Assembly (NCBI RefSeq): GCF_018687455.1
Contig: NZ_CP061291.1
Span: 744,001-808,000, forward strand
Direction of reading: 5' to 3'
Length of the DNA: 64,000 nt
Origin: Polynucleobacter sp. TSB-Sco08W16
GTDB lineage: Bacteria; Pseudomonadota; Gammaproteobacteria; Burkholderiales; Burkholderiaceae
Below, piece after piece: positions 9,390 to 18,849 of this stretch. The position numbers were made by a program, and so were the translations under genes. Every line of letters begins with the position of its first letter. Position 1 is the stretch's first letter. A model generated the notes under the pieces. It saw only the letters and a list, made by a program, of their open reading frames with translations, was not told where the DNA came from and made no database searches.

Positions 9390-10916
9390 TCAGGAATTGA
9401 GAAAATTAATTCGTGCTGCGGTAATGGTATCAACACTATCGTCAGCCACGACATGATCAGACCCACTGGCTAATGCTTTCTCAATCGGCTTAGCTAATAC
9501 CTTACCGTATTCAACACCCGGTTGATCAAAGCTGTTGATATTCCAAAGCGCACCCAGTGCAGCAGTACGGTTTTCATATAAAGCTAACAAAGCACCGAGG
9601 TAAAACGCATTGAGTTCAGGTAAAAGCAATAAGCTACTCGGTCTTTTGCCTGGATACACATTATTTGGATTGCTATCTGTCTTGCCATGCGCTAATGCTT
9701 GGGCTTGAGCTAGGCAGTTAGATAGCAAAATGCGATGATGTGCAACCGCTTCAGGGCGATCGCTCATCGGCTTGCGTACTGCAATGAAATCAATCGGAAT
9801 GATCTCTGGCCCTTGATGGAAAAGCTGAAAGTAGGAGTGCTGTGCATTGCTACCCGCGCTTCCAAAGACAACTGGTGAGGAATATTTAATCGGCTTACCG
9901 TCTTTACCAACACTTTTGCCATTACTTTCCATATCCAGTTGTTGCAACCACTTAGGAAACCAATCTAAAGCATCTGCATATGGAATGGCAGCATAGGCTT
10001 TGATGCCATGGGCCTCCTGTTGATAGAGCAGAGCCAGGGCCATGATGACGGGAAGATTGCTCTCTAGAGGCGCATTCTTGAAATGCAAGTCCATGGCATG
10101 AGCGCCAGCTAAAAATTCTTCAAAGGTCTTAAATCCATATTGCAAAGCAATTGGAAGACCCACGGCTGACCAAACGGAGTAGCGACCTCCAACCCAATCC
10201 CAAAAAGGGAAGATCTGATCTTCCTCAATACCAAACTCTTTAGCAGCAGGTACATTGGCGGTAACGGCAAATAAAGCCTTAGCAATCTGACTCTTAGTGC
10301 AGCCAGAAGTCTTAAGCCAGGCGACAACCGCCTTGGCGTTCATCGTAGTCTCTAGAGTGGTAAAGGACTTAGAAACAATAATGACGCGGGTGCTATGAGG
10401 CTGCGCACGATCCAAAATACGAGCTAATTCAGCGGTATCAATATTGGCCAAGAAGTGCATGCGCATGCCGCGACTCTCAATATCGGGAACATGCGCTAAT
10501 GCCTCAATAGCTAAACGCGGACCAAAGTCAGAGCCGCCAATGCCAATATGAATGACATCAGTCACGCCAACCCATTTATTGCAGAGTGCCTCAATGCGAC
10601 GCCATACATCCGCGACAGCAGGCATGACATCTTGACCATCCAAGACAACTGGAGATCTAGAGAGGTTACGCAGTGCGGAATGAAGAGCAGGGCGATCTTC
10701 ACTTTGATTGATATGTTTACCAGCAAACAGATCAGCGATAAATTCTGGAAGCTTAGAATCTCGAGCAGTCTGAAAGAGGGAGGACCAGCCATCCTCATCA
10801 ATGCCTTGGTAAGCGGTATCCAGAACAACATCCACAGCAGAGTGGGCATCATTAGGTATGACGCCAGGGAGGCTGTGAATCGATTTTAGGTTGTCAGAAA
10901 CTGGCTTAAAAGACAT
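9390..10916 (-). CDS. pgi: Glucose-6-phosphate isomerase
   Basis: Interconverts glucose 6-phosphate and fructose 6-phosphate. Family signatures are clear: IGIGGSDFGPR (124-134), SKSFTTLET (182-190), DWVGGRYSVWSAVG (240-253), MESNGK (329-334) and QHSYFQLFHQG (359-369). The 508 residues are shorter than the ~550 of E. coli Pgi; the missing length is mostly N-terminal. It is transcribed ahead of the phosphohexomutase gene, and together they link central carbon to sugar-nucleotide supply. The upstream region (10917-11052) is shared with a divergent oxidoreductase gene. Confidence 0.96.
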   Translation of the reverse strand: MSFKPVSDNLKSIHSLPGVIPNDAHSAVDVVLDTAYQGIDEDGWSSLFQTARDSKLPEFIADLFAGKHINQSEDRPALHSALRNLSRSPVVLDGQDVMPAVADVWRRIEALCNKWVGVTDVIHIGIGGSDFGPRLAIEALAHVPDIESRGMRMHFLANIDTAELARILDRAQPHSTRVIIVSKSFTTLETTMNAKAVVAWLKTSGCTKSQIAKALFAVTANVPAAKEFGIEEDQIFPFWDWVGGRYSVWSAVGLPIALQYGFKTFEEFLAGAHAMDLHFKNAPLESNLPVIMALALLYQQEAHGIKAYAAIPYADALDWFPKWLQQLDMESNGKSVGKDGKPIKYSSPVVFGSAGSNAQHSYFQLFHQGPEIIPIDFIAVRKPMSDRPEAVAHHRILLSNCLAQAQALAHGKTDSNPNNVYPGKRPSSLLLLPELNAFYLGALLALYENRTAALGALWNINSFDQPGVEYGKVLAKPIEKALASGSDHVVADDSVDTITAARINFLNS

Positions 10917-11052
10917 TTCTCGATTTTATCAAGAAGGGGGTCTAAATTCCCTAAAACACTGAAAATGTTAGGATTTCGGTATATTCAATGTCATTAAGTC
11001 GTCACAAATTGACAAATACGCAATAGAGACAAACAAAAATAGGCGGAGATAG

Positions 11053-12189
11053 ATGGAGCAGGTTGATTGTGTCGTAGTAGGTGCTGGTGTCATTGGGCTT
11101 GCTGTCGCCCGCGAAATGGCACTCCAAGGACGCGAAACTATCTTGCTAGAACGCGAGAGTGCCTTTGGAACTGTCAGCAGCGCTCGCAATAGTGAAGTGA
11201 TCCACGCTGGCATCTATTATCCCAAGGATTCGCTCAAGGCAAAACTCTGTGTAGAGGGTAATCGACTCCTTTACGAATACTGCCGCAGTCATCAAGTGGC
11301 AACGCAATCGTACGGCAAGTTAATCGTTGCCGCTGACGATACCCAGATCAATGACTTGCAAGCCATTTTGTATAAAGCCCAAAATAATGGGGTGCCTGAC
11401 ATCAAGATGATTTCAGGAGAAGAGGCAAAATCATTGGAGCCAAAACTTCAATGTGTCGCAGCTATTTTGTCTGCAACTACGGGCATTGTAGATAGTCATG
11501 GATACATGCTCTCTCTGCTCGGAGGCTTTGAAGATGCGGGTGGTATGGTGGCATATCAATCACCACTCATCAGCGCTAAGCCCATTGGACAAAATGCTGA
11601 AGATGGCTATGAGTTAAATGTCGGCGGGTCTGATGGTATGCAAATTCAGACAAAGTTACTTATTAATTGTGCAGGCATGAGTGCACCAGCGATTGCGCAA
11701 AAAATTGAAGGGTTAAAACAAGAGCAAATACCTAAAGCCTATTTTGCAAAAGGCAACTACTTTTCCCTTTCAGGAAAATCTCCGTTTAGGCATTTGATTT
11801 ATCCAATACCAGAGCCGGGCGGTTTAGGCGTTCATCTCACGTTAGATATGGGTGGCCAAGCCAAGTTTGGGCCTGATGTAGAGTGGCTCGATATCAACAG
11901 TGAAGAGCAAATTGATTACACCGTCAATCCCAAACGAGGCGAGGGCTTTTATGAGGCAGTCAGGCGTTATTGGCCGGAACTCAAAGATAACTCTTTGCAG
12001 CCAGATTATTCGGGTGTCAGAGCCAAAATCGTCTCCCAAAACTCTCCAGCGGGCGACTTTTCCTTCAATGGCCCACAGGACCATGGGCTCCAAGGGCTCT
12101 ACAACCTATATGGCTTTGAGTCCCCGGGCCTGACCTCTAGCCTTGCTATTGCCAAGCATTTAGAGGGGCAAATCAAAAGTTCCTTATAA
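11053..12189 (+). CDS. FAD-dependent oxidoreductase, L-2-hydroxyglutarate oxidase-like (DAO superfamily)
   Basis: Probable flavoprotein dehydrogenase/oxidase of a 2-hydroxy acid. The Rossmann motif GAGVIG (residues 10-15) opens the protein. It is followed by the SARNSEVIHAGIYYP segment typical of the LhgO/L2HGDH branch of the DAO fold, and ends with the conserved flavin-contacting NLYGFESPGLTSSLAIAKHL. At 378 aa it is close to bacterial LhgO (about 420). A clear Shine-Dalgarno (GGCGGAG) lies just before the ATG. Known relatives oxidise L-2-hydroxyglutarate; whether that is the substrate here is inference. The gene stands alone between pgi (divergent) and the tRNA-Ser gene 20 bases downstream. 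Confidence 0.85.
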   Translation: MEQVDCVVVGAGVIGLAVAREMALQGRETILLERESAFGTVSSARNSEVIHAGIYYPKDSLKAKLCVEGNRLLYEYCRSHQVATQSYGKLIVAADDTQINDLQAILYKAQNNGVPDIKMISGEEAKSLEPKLQCVAAILSATTGIVDSHGYMLSLLGGFEDAGGMVAYQSPLISAKPIGQNAEDGYELNVGGSDGMQIQTKLLINCAGMSAPAIAQKIEGLKQEQIPKAYFAKGNYFSLSGKSPFRHLIYPIPEPGGLGVHLTLDMGGQAKFGPDVEWLDINSEEQIDYTVNPKRGEGFYEAVRRYWPELKDNSLQPDYSGVRAKIVSQNSPAGDFSFNGPQDHGLQGLYNLYGFESPGLTSSLAIAKHLEGQIKSSL

Positions 12190-12209
12190 TCTAGGGCTGA
12201 AATCGCAAA

Positions 12210-12299
12210 GGAAGAGTGGCAGAGCGGTTGAATGCACCAGTCTTGAAAACTGGCGAGGATGAAAGTCCTCCGTGAGTTCGAATCTCACCTCTTCCGCCA
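12210..12299 (+). tRNA. tRNA-Ser (anticodon UGA)
   Basis: Cloverleaf with acceptor GGAAGAG/CTCTTCC, anticodon stem CCAGT/ACTGG around loop CTTGAAA (anticodon TGA), the long class-II variable arm expected for serine, a T-arm GTGAGTTCGAATCTCAC, and an encoded CCA at 12297-12299. It lies at the edge of the variable region. Confidence 0.96.
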
Positions 12300-12352
12300 A
12301 TGCCGTTAGAACTGAACATACGCTCTTTTAGTCTCTCCCACATATCCTCCCC

Positions 12353-12997
12353 TCAAGTGTCATTTTTTTGTATGCCAAATAGGCTGTAGAACAAGTTGAT
12401 GATGATTTGTCGATGCTCTTCAGTGCCCATCAATTCGCTCTCGTCGATATAGGGTTGTCTTAATGCGTAAACATAGGTTTTTGCAAGCAACTGGGATTCA
12501 GGGATCGACATCCTCCGAAACGTATTCGTTTGATCTCTCTCTGCGGTCTCGCGAAAAATAGCAACTAACTTTTCAACTGATTTATCAATTTCGAATGGAT
12601 TATTCAACTCTTTTGATAAGGCCGTAAGGCAAAAAGTAAGCACCTTCGGATCAAATTCATTGTGGTTATAAATAACCTGGTCTGTCACTTTGGGCGCAAG
12701 CTCTGTGATAGGGCTTAGGGGATCATGTTCAGAAAAAAGTTGAGCAATCTTTTTCTGGGATATGGTTCGCTTTTCTACATAAATTTGAACAAACACATCA
12801 GCTATTTTTTCAAAGTGATGATAAATATTGCCAATGGAATAACCTGATTTCTCAGCAAGAGATCTAGCATTGAGCTGTTGATCTTTAGAGTTAATTAACT
12901 CTTTTCCTGCTAGCAAAATACTATCAACCGCCTTCAGTGATCGATGTTGCTTTACTGTCGTTTGTTTGGGTTTTGACGTTTTGGGTGTGTATGGCAT
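12353..12997 (-). CDS. TetR/AcrR-family transcriptional regulator
   Basis: Predicted one-component repressor of 214 residues. A basic N-terminal arm (1-22) precedes the TetR DNA-binding domain. The helix-turn-helix lies around residues 43-62 (LNARSLAEKSGYSIGNIYHH), with the characteristic YHHFEK that ends the recognition helix. The rest is a helical ligand-binding/dimer domain with no recognisable specificity. The gene ends head-on to the tRNA-Ser gene, and its upstream side faces cysC across a 251-base gap holding a possible gene remnant. Target genes and ligand are unknown. Confidence 0.82.
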   Translation of the reverse strand: MPYTPKTSKPKQTTVKQHRSLKAVDSILLAGKELINSKDQQLNARSLAEKSGYSIGNIYHHFEKIADVFVQIYVEKRTISQKKIAQLFSEHDPLSPITELAPKVTDQVIYNHNEFDPKVLTFCLTALSKELNNPFEIDKSVEKLVAIFRETAERDQTNTFRRMSIPESQLLAKTYVYALRQPYIDESELMGTEEHRQIIINLFYSLFGIQKNDT

Positions 12998-13083
12998 GAT
13001 TTAAGGCGATGGACTAATAAATTATTGATGTGCAGCTTCGCAGAACTTGAATTGGTACTAGTATCTTAGTTGAGTTTACTGTG

Positions 13084-13256
13084 ATGAGCATTATCTTTAC
13101 CGGGTTTGATGGTGAAGGTTGCCATGATTTTAGGAATGCGCGCAGGCTCTACAGGGCGACCTCAAGAGGTGCAAAGTGACTGGATATACCCCCGAAAGAA
13201 CAAAAGAGGCGCTCTTAAAATTCTGGGATGAAGAGCTTAAAAAGCCGCTTACTTAA
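13084..13256 (+). pseudogene. Possible remnant of a small gene split by a frameshift
   Basis: Two short frames abut. The first (13084-13179, 31 codons, starting MSIIFTGFDGEG) stops at a TGA that overlaps a GTG. The second (13176-13256, 26 codons) reads VTGYTPERTKEALLKFWDEE before its stop. A -1 shift would fuse them into about 57 residues with protein-like composition. The tail overlaps the cysC stop on the other strand by a few bases. I do not recognise the family. It may equally be chance reading in a 251-base gap. Confidence 0.25.
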
Positions 13257-13827
13257 ACCCAAGATAGTTCAAGGTCTTTTGCACTAATGCCGCCGGCAAA
13301 GACTGGGTGGTATTCAAAATAAGTTCTGGATTGCTTGGCGCCTCATATGGAGAGTCAATCCCGGTAAAGTTTCTGAGCCCATGAGCGCGTGCTTTGGCAT
13401 ACAGACCTTTTGTGTCGCGTTGCTCGCAGACTTCTAAAGGAGTCTCAATGTAGATTTCGAAAAAATCATCTTTTGCAAACAGGGAGCGGGCAAGCTGACG
13501 GTCTTTTTCAAAAGGGGATATGAATGCCACAATCACAATAAGGCCCGCGTCGACCATCAGTCTGGCCACATGTGCAATTCTGCGAATATTCTCTGTGCGA
13601 TCTTCATCGCTAAATCCTAAATCTGCATTGAGAAATTGGCGAATGTTGTCCCCATCCAAAATATAAGTGCGCTTACCCAAGTCATGCAATTCCTGCTCAA
13701 GGAGATTGGCTAAAGTGGATTTTCCTGACCCTGAGAGACCTGTTAGCCATATACATTTGGCAACATGTTGGTTCAGTGACTGGCGCATCGTCCGATCAAT
13801 TTTGAAAATTTGCTGAGTCGTAGCCAT
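13249..13827 (-). CDS. cysC: Adenylylsulfate (APS) kinase
   Basis: Phosphorylates adenosine 5'-phosphosulfate to PAPS, the sulfate donor for sulfotransferases. The 192 residues match stand-alone CysC. The P-loop GLSGSGKST is at residues 30-38, the APS-binding/mobile region LDGDNIRQFLNADLGFS at about 57-73 with ENIRRI following, then FISPFEKDR and the IYIETPLEVCEQRDTKGLY segment. Neither cysN/cysD nor cysH/cysI is adjacent. The neighbouring TPR-sulfotransferase (15948-18170) is an obvious PAPS consumer, which suggests a role in sulfating a surface product rather than cysteine synthesis; that role is inferred from context. Confidence 0.95.
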   Translation of the reverse strand: MATTQQIFKIDRTMRQSLNQHVAKCIWLTGLSGSGKSTLANLLEQELHDLGKRTYILDGDNIRQFLNADLGFSDEDRTENIRRIAHVARLMVDAGLIVIVAFISPFEKDRQLARSLFAKDDFFEIYIETPLEVCEQRDTKGLYAKARAHGLRNFTGIDSPYEAPSNPELILNTTQSLPAALVQKTLNYLGFK

Positions 13828-13926
13828 GAATAGAGTGAGTTAGCAGAGAAGATGGAGGCTTTTATTAAAGAATATTATCGCTGGAACTGACCTGCTGCTC
13901 ACAGCGATGATTCCATTGGCATATTT

Positions 13927-14766
13927 ATGGATCCGTTCAGGGATGAAAGATTGTTTGATTTCTTGTTATTTCTTGTATTTTCAATAAGATATAGGCAGTT
14001 TGAGCTCATTTTGACTCAAAAATCGATAGATCATGCAAGAAAGACTCCTGTGAATTCAACTGTACTCATCACCACTGCAACCGCTCCTCCGGAAGGTATT
14101 CCGCATTTGGCTATGACAGGGGTTGCTGCCCGTTTGGTTTCTGCTAAAGCAGCTATTTTCTTTTGGGCGTCCCAAGGGGTGCGCAATATAGTCATTACGG
14201 ATGCAACGGATGTTGTTTTACTGAATCCAGAAGAAGTAAAACTACTAGAGCAGATGAATGTGCGAGTTGAGCAATTGCATTTTATGCAGGATCATGAACA
14301 ACTAAGACTCAGGGGGAAGGGTTATGGTGAAGGCAAACTTATTGAGTTTGCGCTTGATCATTCTGCTATCTTAAAAGAGGTTGAGCATTTTTTTAAATGC
14401 ACTGGCAAAGTATATTGTCGAAACTTTCATGCCATAGCGCAGATGATCGAAAGTTCGCAACTAGGTAATATTTTTTGGGGGCACTTTAGCGATCTACATG
14501 CTCTTCAGGCATGGGCCGATATGCGCTTCTTTTTCACTTCAAAGGAGTTTTGTAGGCGGCATATTCTTCCGGCCTATGCTCAGGCTGATGATTCTGCGGG
14601 CGTAGCTGCCGAGTTCTTTTGCTTACGTGCTATTACCCAAAACTTATCACCAATTTACTCCTTGAGGCCCTTATTATCAGGGTTTGCTGGCTCTACTGGT
14701 AATCAGTATCCAGATGAGAGTTTGGGTGCGCTGGATTATCGCTATCCCTCTTGGATCGGGAAGTGA
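13927..14766 (+). CDS. Glycosyltransferase-like protein of unknown specificity
   Basis: A 279-residue soluble protein. From about residue 45 it reads like GT-A proteins found in LPS/capsule clusters: a first strand STVLITTATAPPEG, a conserved Arg/Ala helix, NIVITDATDVVLL (possible nucleotide-sugar strand), RGKGYGEGKLIEFAL and FFKCTGKVYCRNF, then a shorter C-terminal part. The combination GKGYGEG followed by a K-x-TG-K/R strand is, from memory, shared with uncharacterised capsule and LPS transferases; I cannot confirm this by search. The first ~45 residues look atypical and the ATG lacks a clear ribosome site, so the true start may be internal. It stands between cysC (divergent) and the TPR-glycosyltransferase gene (convergent, 15-base gap). 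Confidence 0.5.
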   Translation: MDPFRDERLFDFLLFLVFSIRYRQFELILTQKSIDHARKTPVNSTVLITTATAPPEGIPHLAMTGVAARLVSAKAAIFFWASQGVRNIVITDATDVVLLNPEEVKLLEQMNVRVEQLHFMQDHEQLRLRGKGYGEGKLIEFALDHSAILKEVEHFFKCTGKVYCRNFHAIAQMIESSQLGNIFWGHFSDLHALQAWADMRFFFTSKEFCRRHILPAYAQADDSAGVAAEFFCLRAITQNLSPIYSLRPLLSGFAGSTGNQYPDESLGALDYRYPSWIGK

Positions 14767-14781
14767 AATGTCCGAAACTGG

Positions 14782-15951
14782 CTAACTAAACTGAGCTTTA
14801 AGTTGTAGCAAATCATTTTTGATTCGATCGATAACGCCTGCCCAATTTCCGGCTCGGTCCTGTCGATAGAGTTTATGTTTCGGATACCAGGGGGTATCTT
14901 CTCGATTGATAAGCCAGCGCCAATCTGGAATGTAGGGAAGCATGACCCATGTAGGGCAACCAATTGCACCAGCTAAATGAATGGGAGATGAATCTACTGA
15001 AACTAATAGATCTATCAGACACAAAATTGCAGCCGTATCTTCAAAATCCATAATTTCTGAATCCAGATTGAGTACGGGGCAATTTGGCGATAGTTCATTG
15101 ATTTGTGCAGTGGCAGGACCCTTTTGAATAGAGATAAACGAGGCACCAGTTTCTAGAATTGGCTTCCAAGCATCGAGCTTCATGCTGCGATTGCCATCAT
15201 TAAAGTGCGTTGGCCTGCCTGCCCAGCAAATTGCAACCCAGGGCCTAGGGAGTGATTGCAGGCGCGCAGCCCACTTTCTGACTCTCTCAGGATTGGCTAA
15301 AAGGTAAGGAATTTCTCCTGGTAAATCGCTCAGTTGCAAATGCAGGGCAAAAGGAAGGCTCATGAGTTCGCAGTGCATGTCAAACGGAGGGGGAATGGTT
15401 CCTTTTGGAAGAATTTGGTCGTAAACCCCTTTGAGGCTGCGCTCAACAAGCGGAAAGCTTTCATGATTTACCTCGAGGATGACCGTCGCTTGACTGCGCT
15501 CTTTAGCATGCTTGACTAAGCGCAGAAACTGAAAGGTATCACCATAACCCTGCTCGTCATGGATATACAAAGTCTTGCCCGGTATAGGGTTGCCATTCCA
15601 GCGCGGCATTTGGACTTTTCGATCAATGATTTTGGTGTGCTTGAGGCTATAGCGATAGCGATATTCCAGCCACCCTCGATCAAATTCACCCAAGAGTAAT
15701 AATGTTTCTGATAAATCAAAGCGAGCTTCTAAGTCACCCGGAAAAGAGTCCACCAACATCTCTTGAATGAGTTTGGCCTCACCAATTTTTCCTTGAGGAC
15801 GAATGCATTTTGCTAGCAAGCGCCACAGGGGGATGGGGCCAACACCCGAGCTTAAGTGCGGACGCAGAGCAGCTTCAGCGCCAGCCAGATCACCAGCATT
15901 AAATTTCTGCTGAACTTCGTTAATGATTGCTTCTAATTGCTGCGGTGTCAC
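14782..15951 (-). CDS. TPR protein with GT9/GT41-like glycosyltransferase domain
   Basis: 389 residues. The N-terminal ~90 residues form TPR-like helical pairs (QKFNAGDLAGAEAALRP; LEARFDLSETLLLLGEFDRG). The rest resembles the GT-B fold of heptosyltransferase-like TPR proteins: IHDEQGYGDTFQFLRLV, the second-domain start VAICWAGRPTHFNDGNRS, FISIQKGP, DFEDTAAILCLIDLLVSVDS and HLAGAIGCPTWVMLP, which carries the GT9-type donor-site features. Such proteins are often linked to glycosylation of surface proteins or flagellins. Its start codon overlaps the stop of the TPR-sulfotransferase gene (ATGA), so the two are translationally coupled. Acceptor and donor cannot be read from the sequence. Confidence 0.78.
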   Translation of the reverse strand: MTPQQLEAIINEVQQKFNAGDLAGAEAALRPHLSSGVGPIPLWRLLAKCIRPQGKIGEAKLIQEMLVDSFPGDLEARFDLSETLLLLGEFDRGWLEYRYRYSLKHTKIIDRKVQMPRWNGNPIPGKTLYIHDEQGYGDTFQFLRLVKHAKERSQATVILEVNHESFPLVERSLKGVYDQILPKGTIPPPFDMHCELMSLPFALHLQLSDLPGEIPYLLANPERVRKWAARLQSLPRPWVAICWAGRPTHFNDGNRSMKLDAWKPILETGASFISIQKGPATAQINELSPNCPVLNLDSEIMDFEDTAAILCLIDLLVSVDSSPIHLAGAIGCPTWVMLPYIPDWRWLINREDTPWYPKHKLYRQDRAGNWAGVIDRIKNDLLQLKAQFS

Positions 15952-18170
15952 GATGATGTTTTCTTCGCTTTAGCTTTAGTCGTTTTGGCTGCCGGTTTGA
16001 CAGCAGTTTTTTTTGTTTCCACCTGTACCATTTCGGTGGCTGCATCTGTTTCTGAGTAATTTAAGGCAAGGAGTAAATTCTGTAGCTGTTCAGCATGCTT
16101 ACGCCAACGCCCACTTGAGCTCTTGTATAAAGGCTGGCGTACTTGATTGGCGCTAGCTGTTTTAACGGTGCGCTTTGTCTTGTGGAAGTCGATACACGCA
16201 GGCTCCCACTCTAGGCCAATAAAATCAAGCATCTTTCGGGCTTGCTCTTCAATATTTTCCACTACATCTTCATATTCGATTTCAATGAAGTTGCTTGTAG
16301 GTATTACTGCTTTCCAGTGGTCCATCATGTGTTCATAGGCAAGATAAAATTCGCCAAGCTCTTTGAGGTCATAGGCAAATAATTGCTCATCATTAAACAG
16401 CTTGCTATAAATAGATAGGCAGGTATCGACTGCATTGCGTTTGCAATGAATAATTTTTGCATGAGGCAAAATCGCATGGATTAAGCCAACATGTAGAAAA
16501 TTCGCCGGCATCTTATCCACCACAATATTGAGATCGGGCGATAAGGCACTTATTTTTTCGATATATTGCTTACCCAATCGTGCAGAACGATCGGCATCTA
16601 GAGCAGGGTTGATACTAGGGTAGCTAGCAAAATCGTTCACCATGCTTTGAATCCATTTCAGCTCGCCAGCGCCGTAAATTTTGGAGTGTGAAGCCAAAAT
16701 TTGCTCAATCAGGGAGGTGCCCGAACGCGGCATGCCGACAATAAAAATAGGGGCATCTTTGGGCTCACGCGGGCTGCGTGAAAGTGCATTAGTAATGTAT
16801 TCCTTGTTGAAAGTACTCTCAATACCCTTGAGCCACTGCGCGCTGTCTTGAACGCTAAAAGGGAAGGTAGCCCGCTTCATTTGATTGCCCAAATTGAGGT
16901 GCTCAAAGGCTTTGGCAGAATTTCCAATATCAAGATAGGCTTTACCAAGAGCAAAATGCAACATCATCTTGTCGCTGTCGGTTGGAAATTCAAGTGATTG
17001 CAAAATCTCTTCCATCTGGATAATGCTTGGATCATCAGCAGTGAAAGTCATTAAATCGGAGCGCTGAAACCAAGCTTGTGCAGAAGTTGGATATGCTTTG
17101 ACGAGCTCTTCAAAAGCAATTTGTGCTTTTTCATTGTCACCTTCTTGCATATGCAAAATCGCAAGATTAGTTAGGGCTTTCTCGTTTACTAAGCCGGGAA
17201 TACTGGCAGCTGTTTTAAATGCTTCGATCGCTTCGGGCGTTTTACCCAAGGCCTGTAATACAAAGCCTTTGGTATTAATGACTTCAGGATTTTGAGGTGC
17301 AAATTCCAGTGCACGATTTACTGTTTCAAGAGCCTCATCGAGCCTATCCAAATGCATCAGCGTCAAGCTTTTAGATGCAAGGCCAATGGTGTTGTCCGGA
17401 GCAAAACTCAATAGGGCATCTAACCAACGTAGCGCATCATTGTGGCGATTGCGTGAAGTCTCAATGGCAGCTAAGTTAATGTAAGCATCTGATAAGTGGG
17501 GGTTCAGTTCTATGGCCTTGCGACCATATGCAATGGCCTCATCATGCTGTGACATTTGACCTAATAGGTAAGACAAATTGCTGTATGGATCTGGGTATTG
17601 TGGGTTAAGTTGTAGCGCTTTTAACCAGTGATCTTTCGCTAATACTTGTTTGCCTAAACGCTTGTAAGTGTTTGCAAGATTGTTATGGACCTGTGGATTA
17701 TTGGGCTCCATTGACAACATTTTTTCAAGACAAAAACGCGCCTCTTCCAGCTTGCCCGATTCTTGTAGGATGATGCCTAAATTATTCCAAATTGCAGGTA
17801 GAGTTTTATCTGCATTTAATGCTCTGCGAGCATAGTCTTCAGCCTCTGTCAGATTCCCTTTTTGTCTAAGCATTTCTGCAAGGTTGCTCAAAAAGAGCGG
17901 GGGCACTCTTGGTACTAATGCAGCCTTGCGGAGATAGTCAATTGCCAGATCAATGTTGTTAAACGCATGAGCCATTAGGCCCATGAGATGCAAGGCATCC
18001 GCTTGGCCTGGCCAGATAGCCAAAATGCGTTGACAAAGCAGTTCAGCCTGATCGGCTTGGCCTGCATTCCAATGTGCATAGGCCTGACCCAGTGCTTCGG
18101 GAATCGATAATGCAGCACCTTGCATCGGTGAGAGATTAGGTTGTGCTGCATTTGGGTCAGAGTTTTGCAT
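15948..18170 (-). CDS. TPR-repeat sulfotransferase
   Basis: A 740-residue cytoplasmic protein. About 12 tetratricopeptide repeats fill residues ~25-430 (for example PAIWNNLGIILQESGKLEEA and PDPYSNLSYLLGQMSQHDEA). A PAPS-dependent sulfotransferase domain follows: the 5'-phosphosulfate loop FIVGMPRSGTSLIEQILASH at about 476-495 and the 3'-phosphate motif HCKRNAVDTCLSIYSK near 577-592, then the conserved SSGRWRKH near the end. A short Lys/Ala-rich tail closes the protein. TPRs in such enzymes usually dock a protein or glycan substrate. It is first of a two-gene operon with the TPR-glycosyltransferase. cysC, which makes PAPS, lies 2 kb downstream. The substrate is not determinable here. Confidence 0.86.
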   Translation of the reverse strand: MQNSDPNAAQPNLSPMQGAALSIPEALGQAYAHWNAGQADQAELLCQRILAIWPGQADALHLMGLMAHAFNNIDLAIDYLRKAALVPRVPPLFLSNLAEMLRQKGNLTEAEDYARRALNADKTLPAIWNNLGIILQESGKLEEARFCLEKMLSMEPNNPQVHNNLANTYKRLGKQVLAKDHWLKALQLNPQYPDPYSNLSYLLGQMSQHDEAIAYGRKAIELNPHLSDAYINLAAIETSRNRHNDALRWLDALLSFAPDNTIGLASKSLTLMHLDRLDEALETVNRALEFAPQNPEVINTKGFVLQALGKTPEAIEAFKTAASIPGLVNEKALTNLAILHMQEGDNEKAQIAFEELVKAYPTSAQAWFQRSDLMTFTADDPSIIQMEEILQSLEFPTDSDKMMLHFALGKAYLDIGNSAKAFEHLNLGNQMKRATFPFSVQDSAQWLKGIESTFNKEYITNALSRSPREPKDAPIFIVGMPRSGTSLIEQILASHSKIYGAGELKWIQSMVNDFASYPSINPALDADRSARLGKQYIEKISALSPDLNIVVDKMPANFLHVGLIHAILPHAKIIHCKRNAVDTCLSIYSKLFNDEQLFAYDLKELGEFYLAYEHMMDHWKAVIPTSNFIEIEYEDVVENIEEQARKMLDFIGLEWEPACIDFHKTKRTVKTASANQVRQPLYKSSSGRWRKHAEQLQNLLLALNYSETDAATEMVQVETKKTAVKPAAKTTKAKAKKTSS

Positions 18171-18849
18171 AATTTATAAGGCTAGAAGTGTGGAGGAGTG
18201 CAAGTGGGGCTTGTGTCAAAAAATATTGGAAAGAGGTAACTACCAAAGCCTTGCTAATTGGCTAATGTGCCATTTTATAACCTAAAAATCTTCACATCAC
18301 CCATTCACACCAAACGAATGTTCGGTATTTTTGCACTCTAGATTGACCGACTTTGAGTCAAGAAAATTAATTCAAAGGCAATCATTTTGTTTTATTGGCA
18401 ATTGCAGAACTAATCAAGTTGAGAGGCAAGCCCACTCAATTTCGAAATATACATTTTGTGTATTGATCAGACTGTCTTCATGAATGACGCTCATGATTGG
18501 CTCGGACTAGTCAGCCAAGAATTCAATATTCACTGTTTTGGTGCATAAAATTATAAATATAGCAGTAGCTCAATTTAGCCTATACAAACTGCTTATATTT
18601 GTGTGGATACTAAGACTTTATGAATGATTTAGCGGAATTAATGTCTATCAAAACCCGCTTGATTCTGTAGAAACCGAACACAAGTCATATCCATGCTTAA
18701 TTCATTGATAGATATAGAGCTTTTGAGTGGTAAACCGAACGCTAAATATGACAAATTCGCTTAAAATTCCATGGTTTGGCAACTAAATCTAGTTTTTTTC
18801 TTCAATAAATGAAGCATCACCACGGCGAATCAATTTTTCACAATACGAA
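18171..18849. other. 679-base AT-rich intergenic region without a recognisable gene
   Basis: It separates the minus-strand TPR-sulfotransferase start from the plus-strand prolyl isomerase, so it should hold promoters for both directions. No frame longer than about 20 codons looks coding; the best is a 16-codon frame at 18620-18670 with no support. The string AAACCGAAC occurs twice, near 18670 and 18733, and a related CGAATGTTCGG lies near 18315; these might be operator-like, but I cannot assign a regulator. No hairpin with a T-run was seen. Confidence 0.5.
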
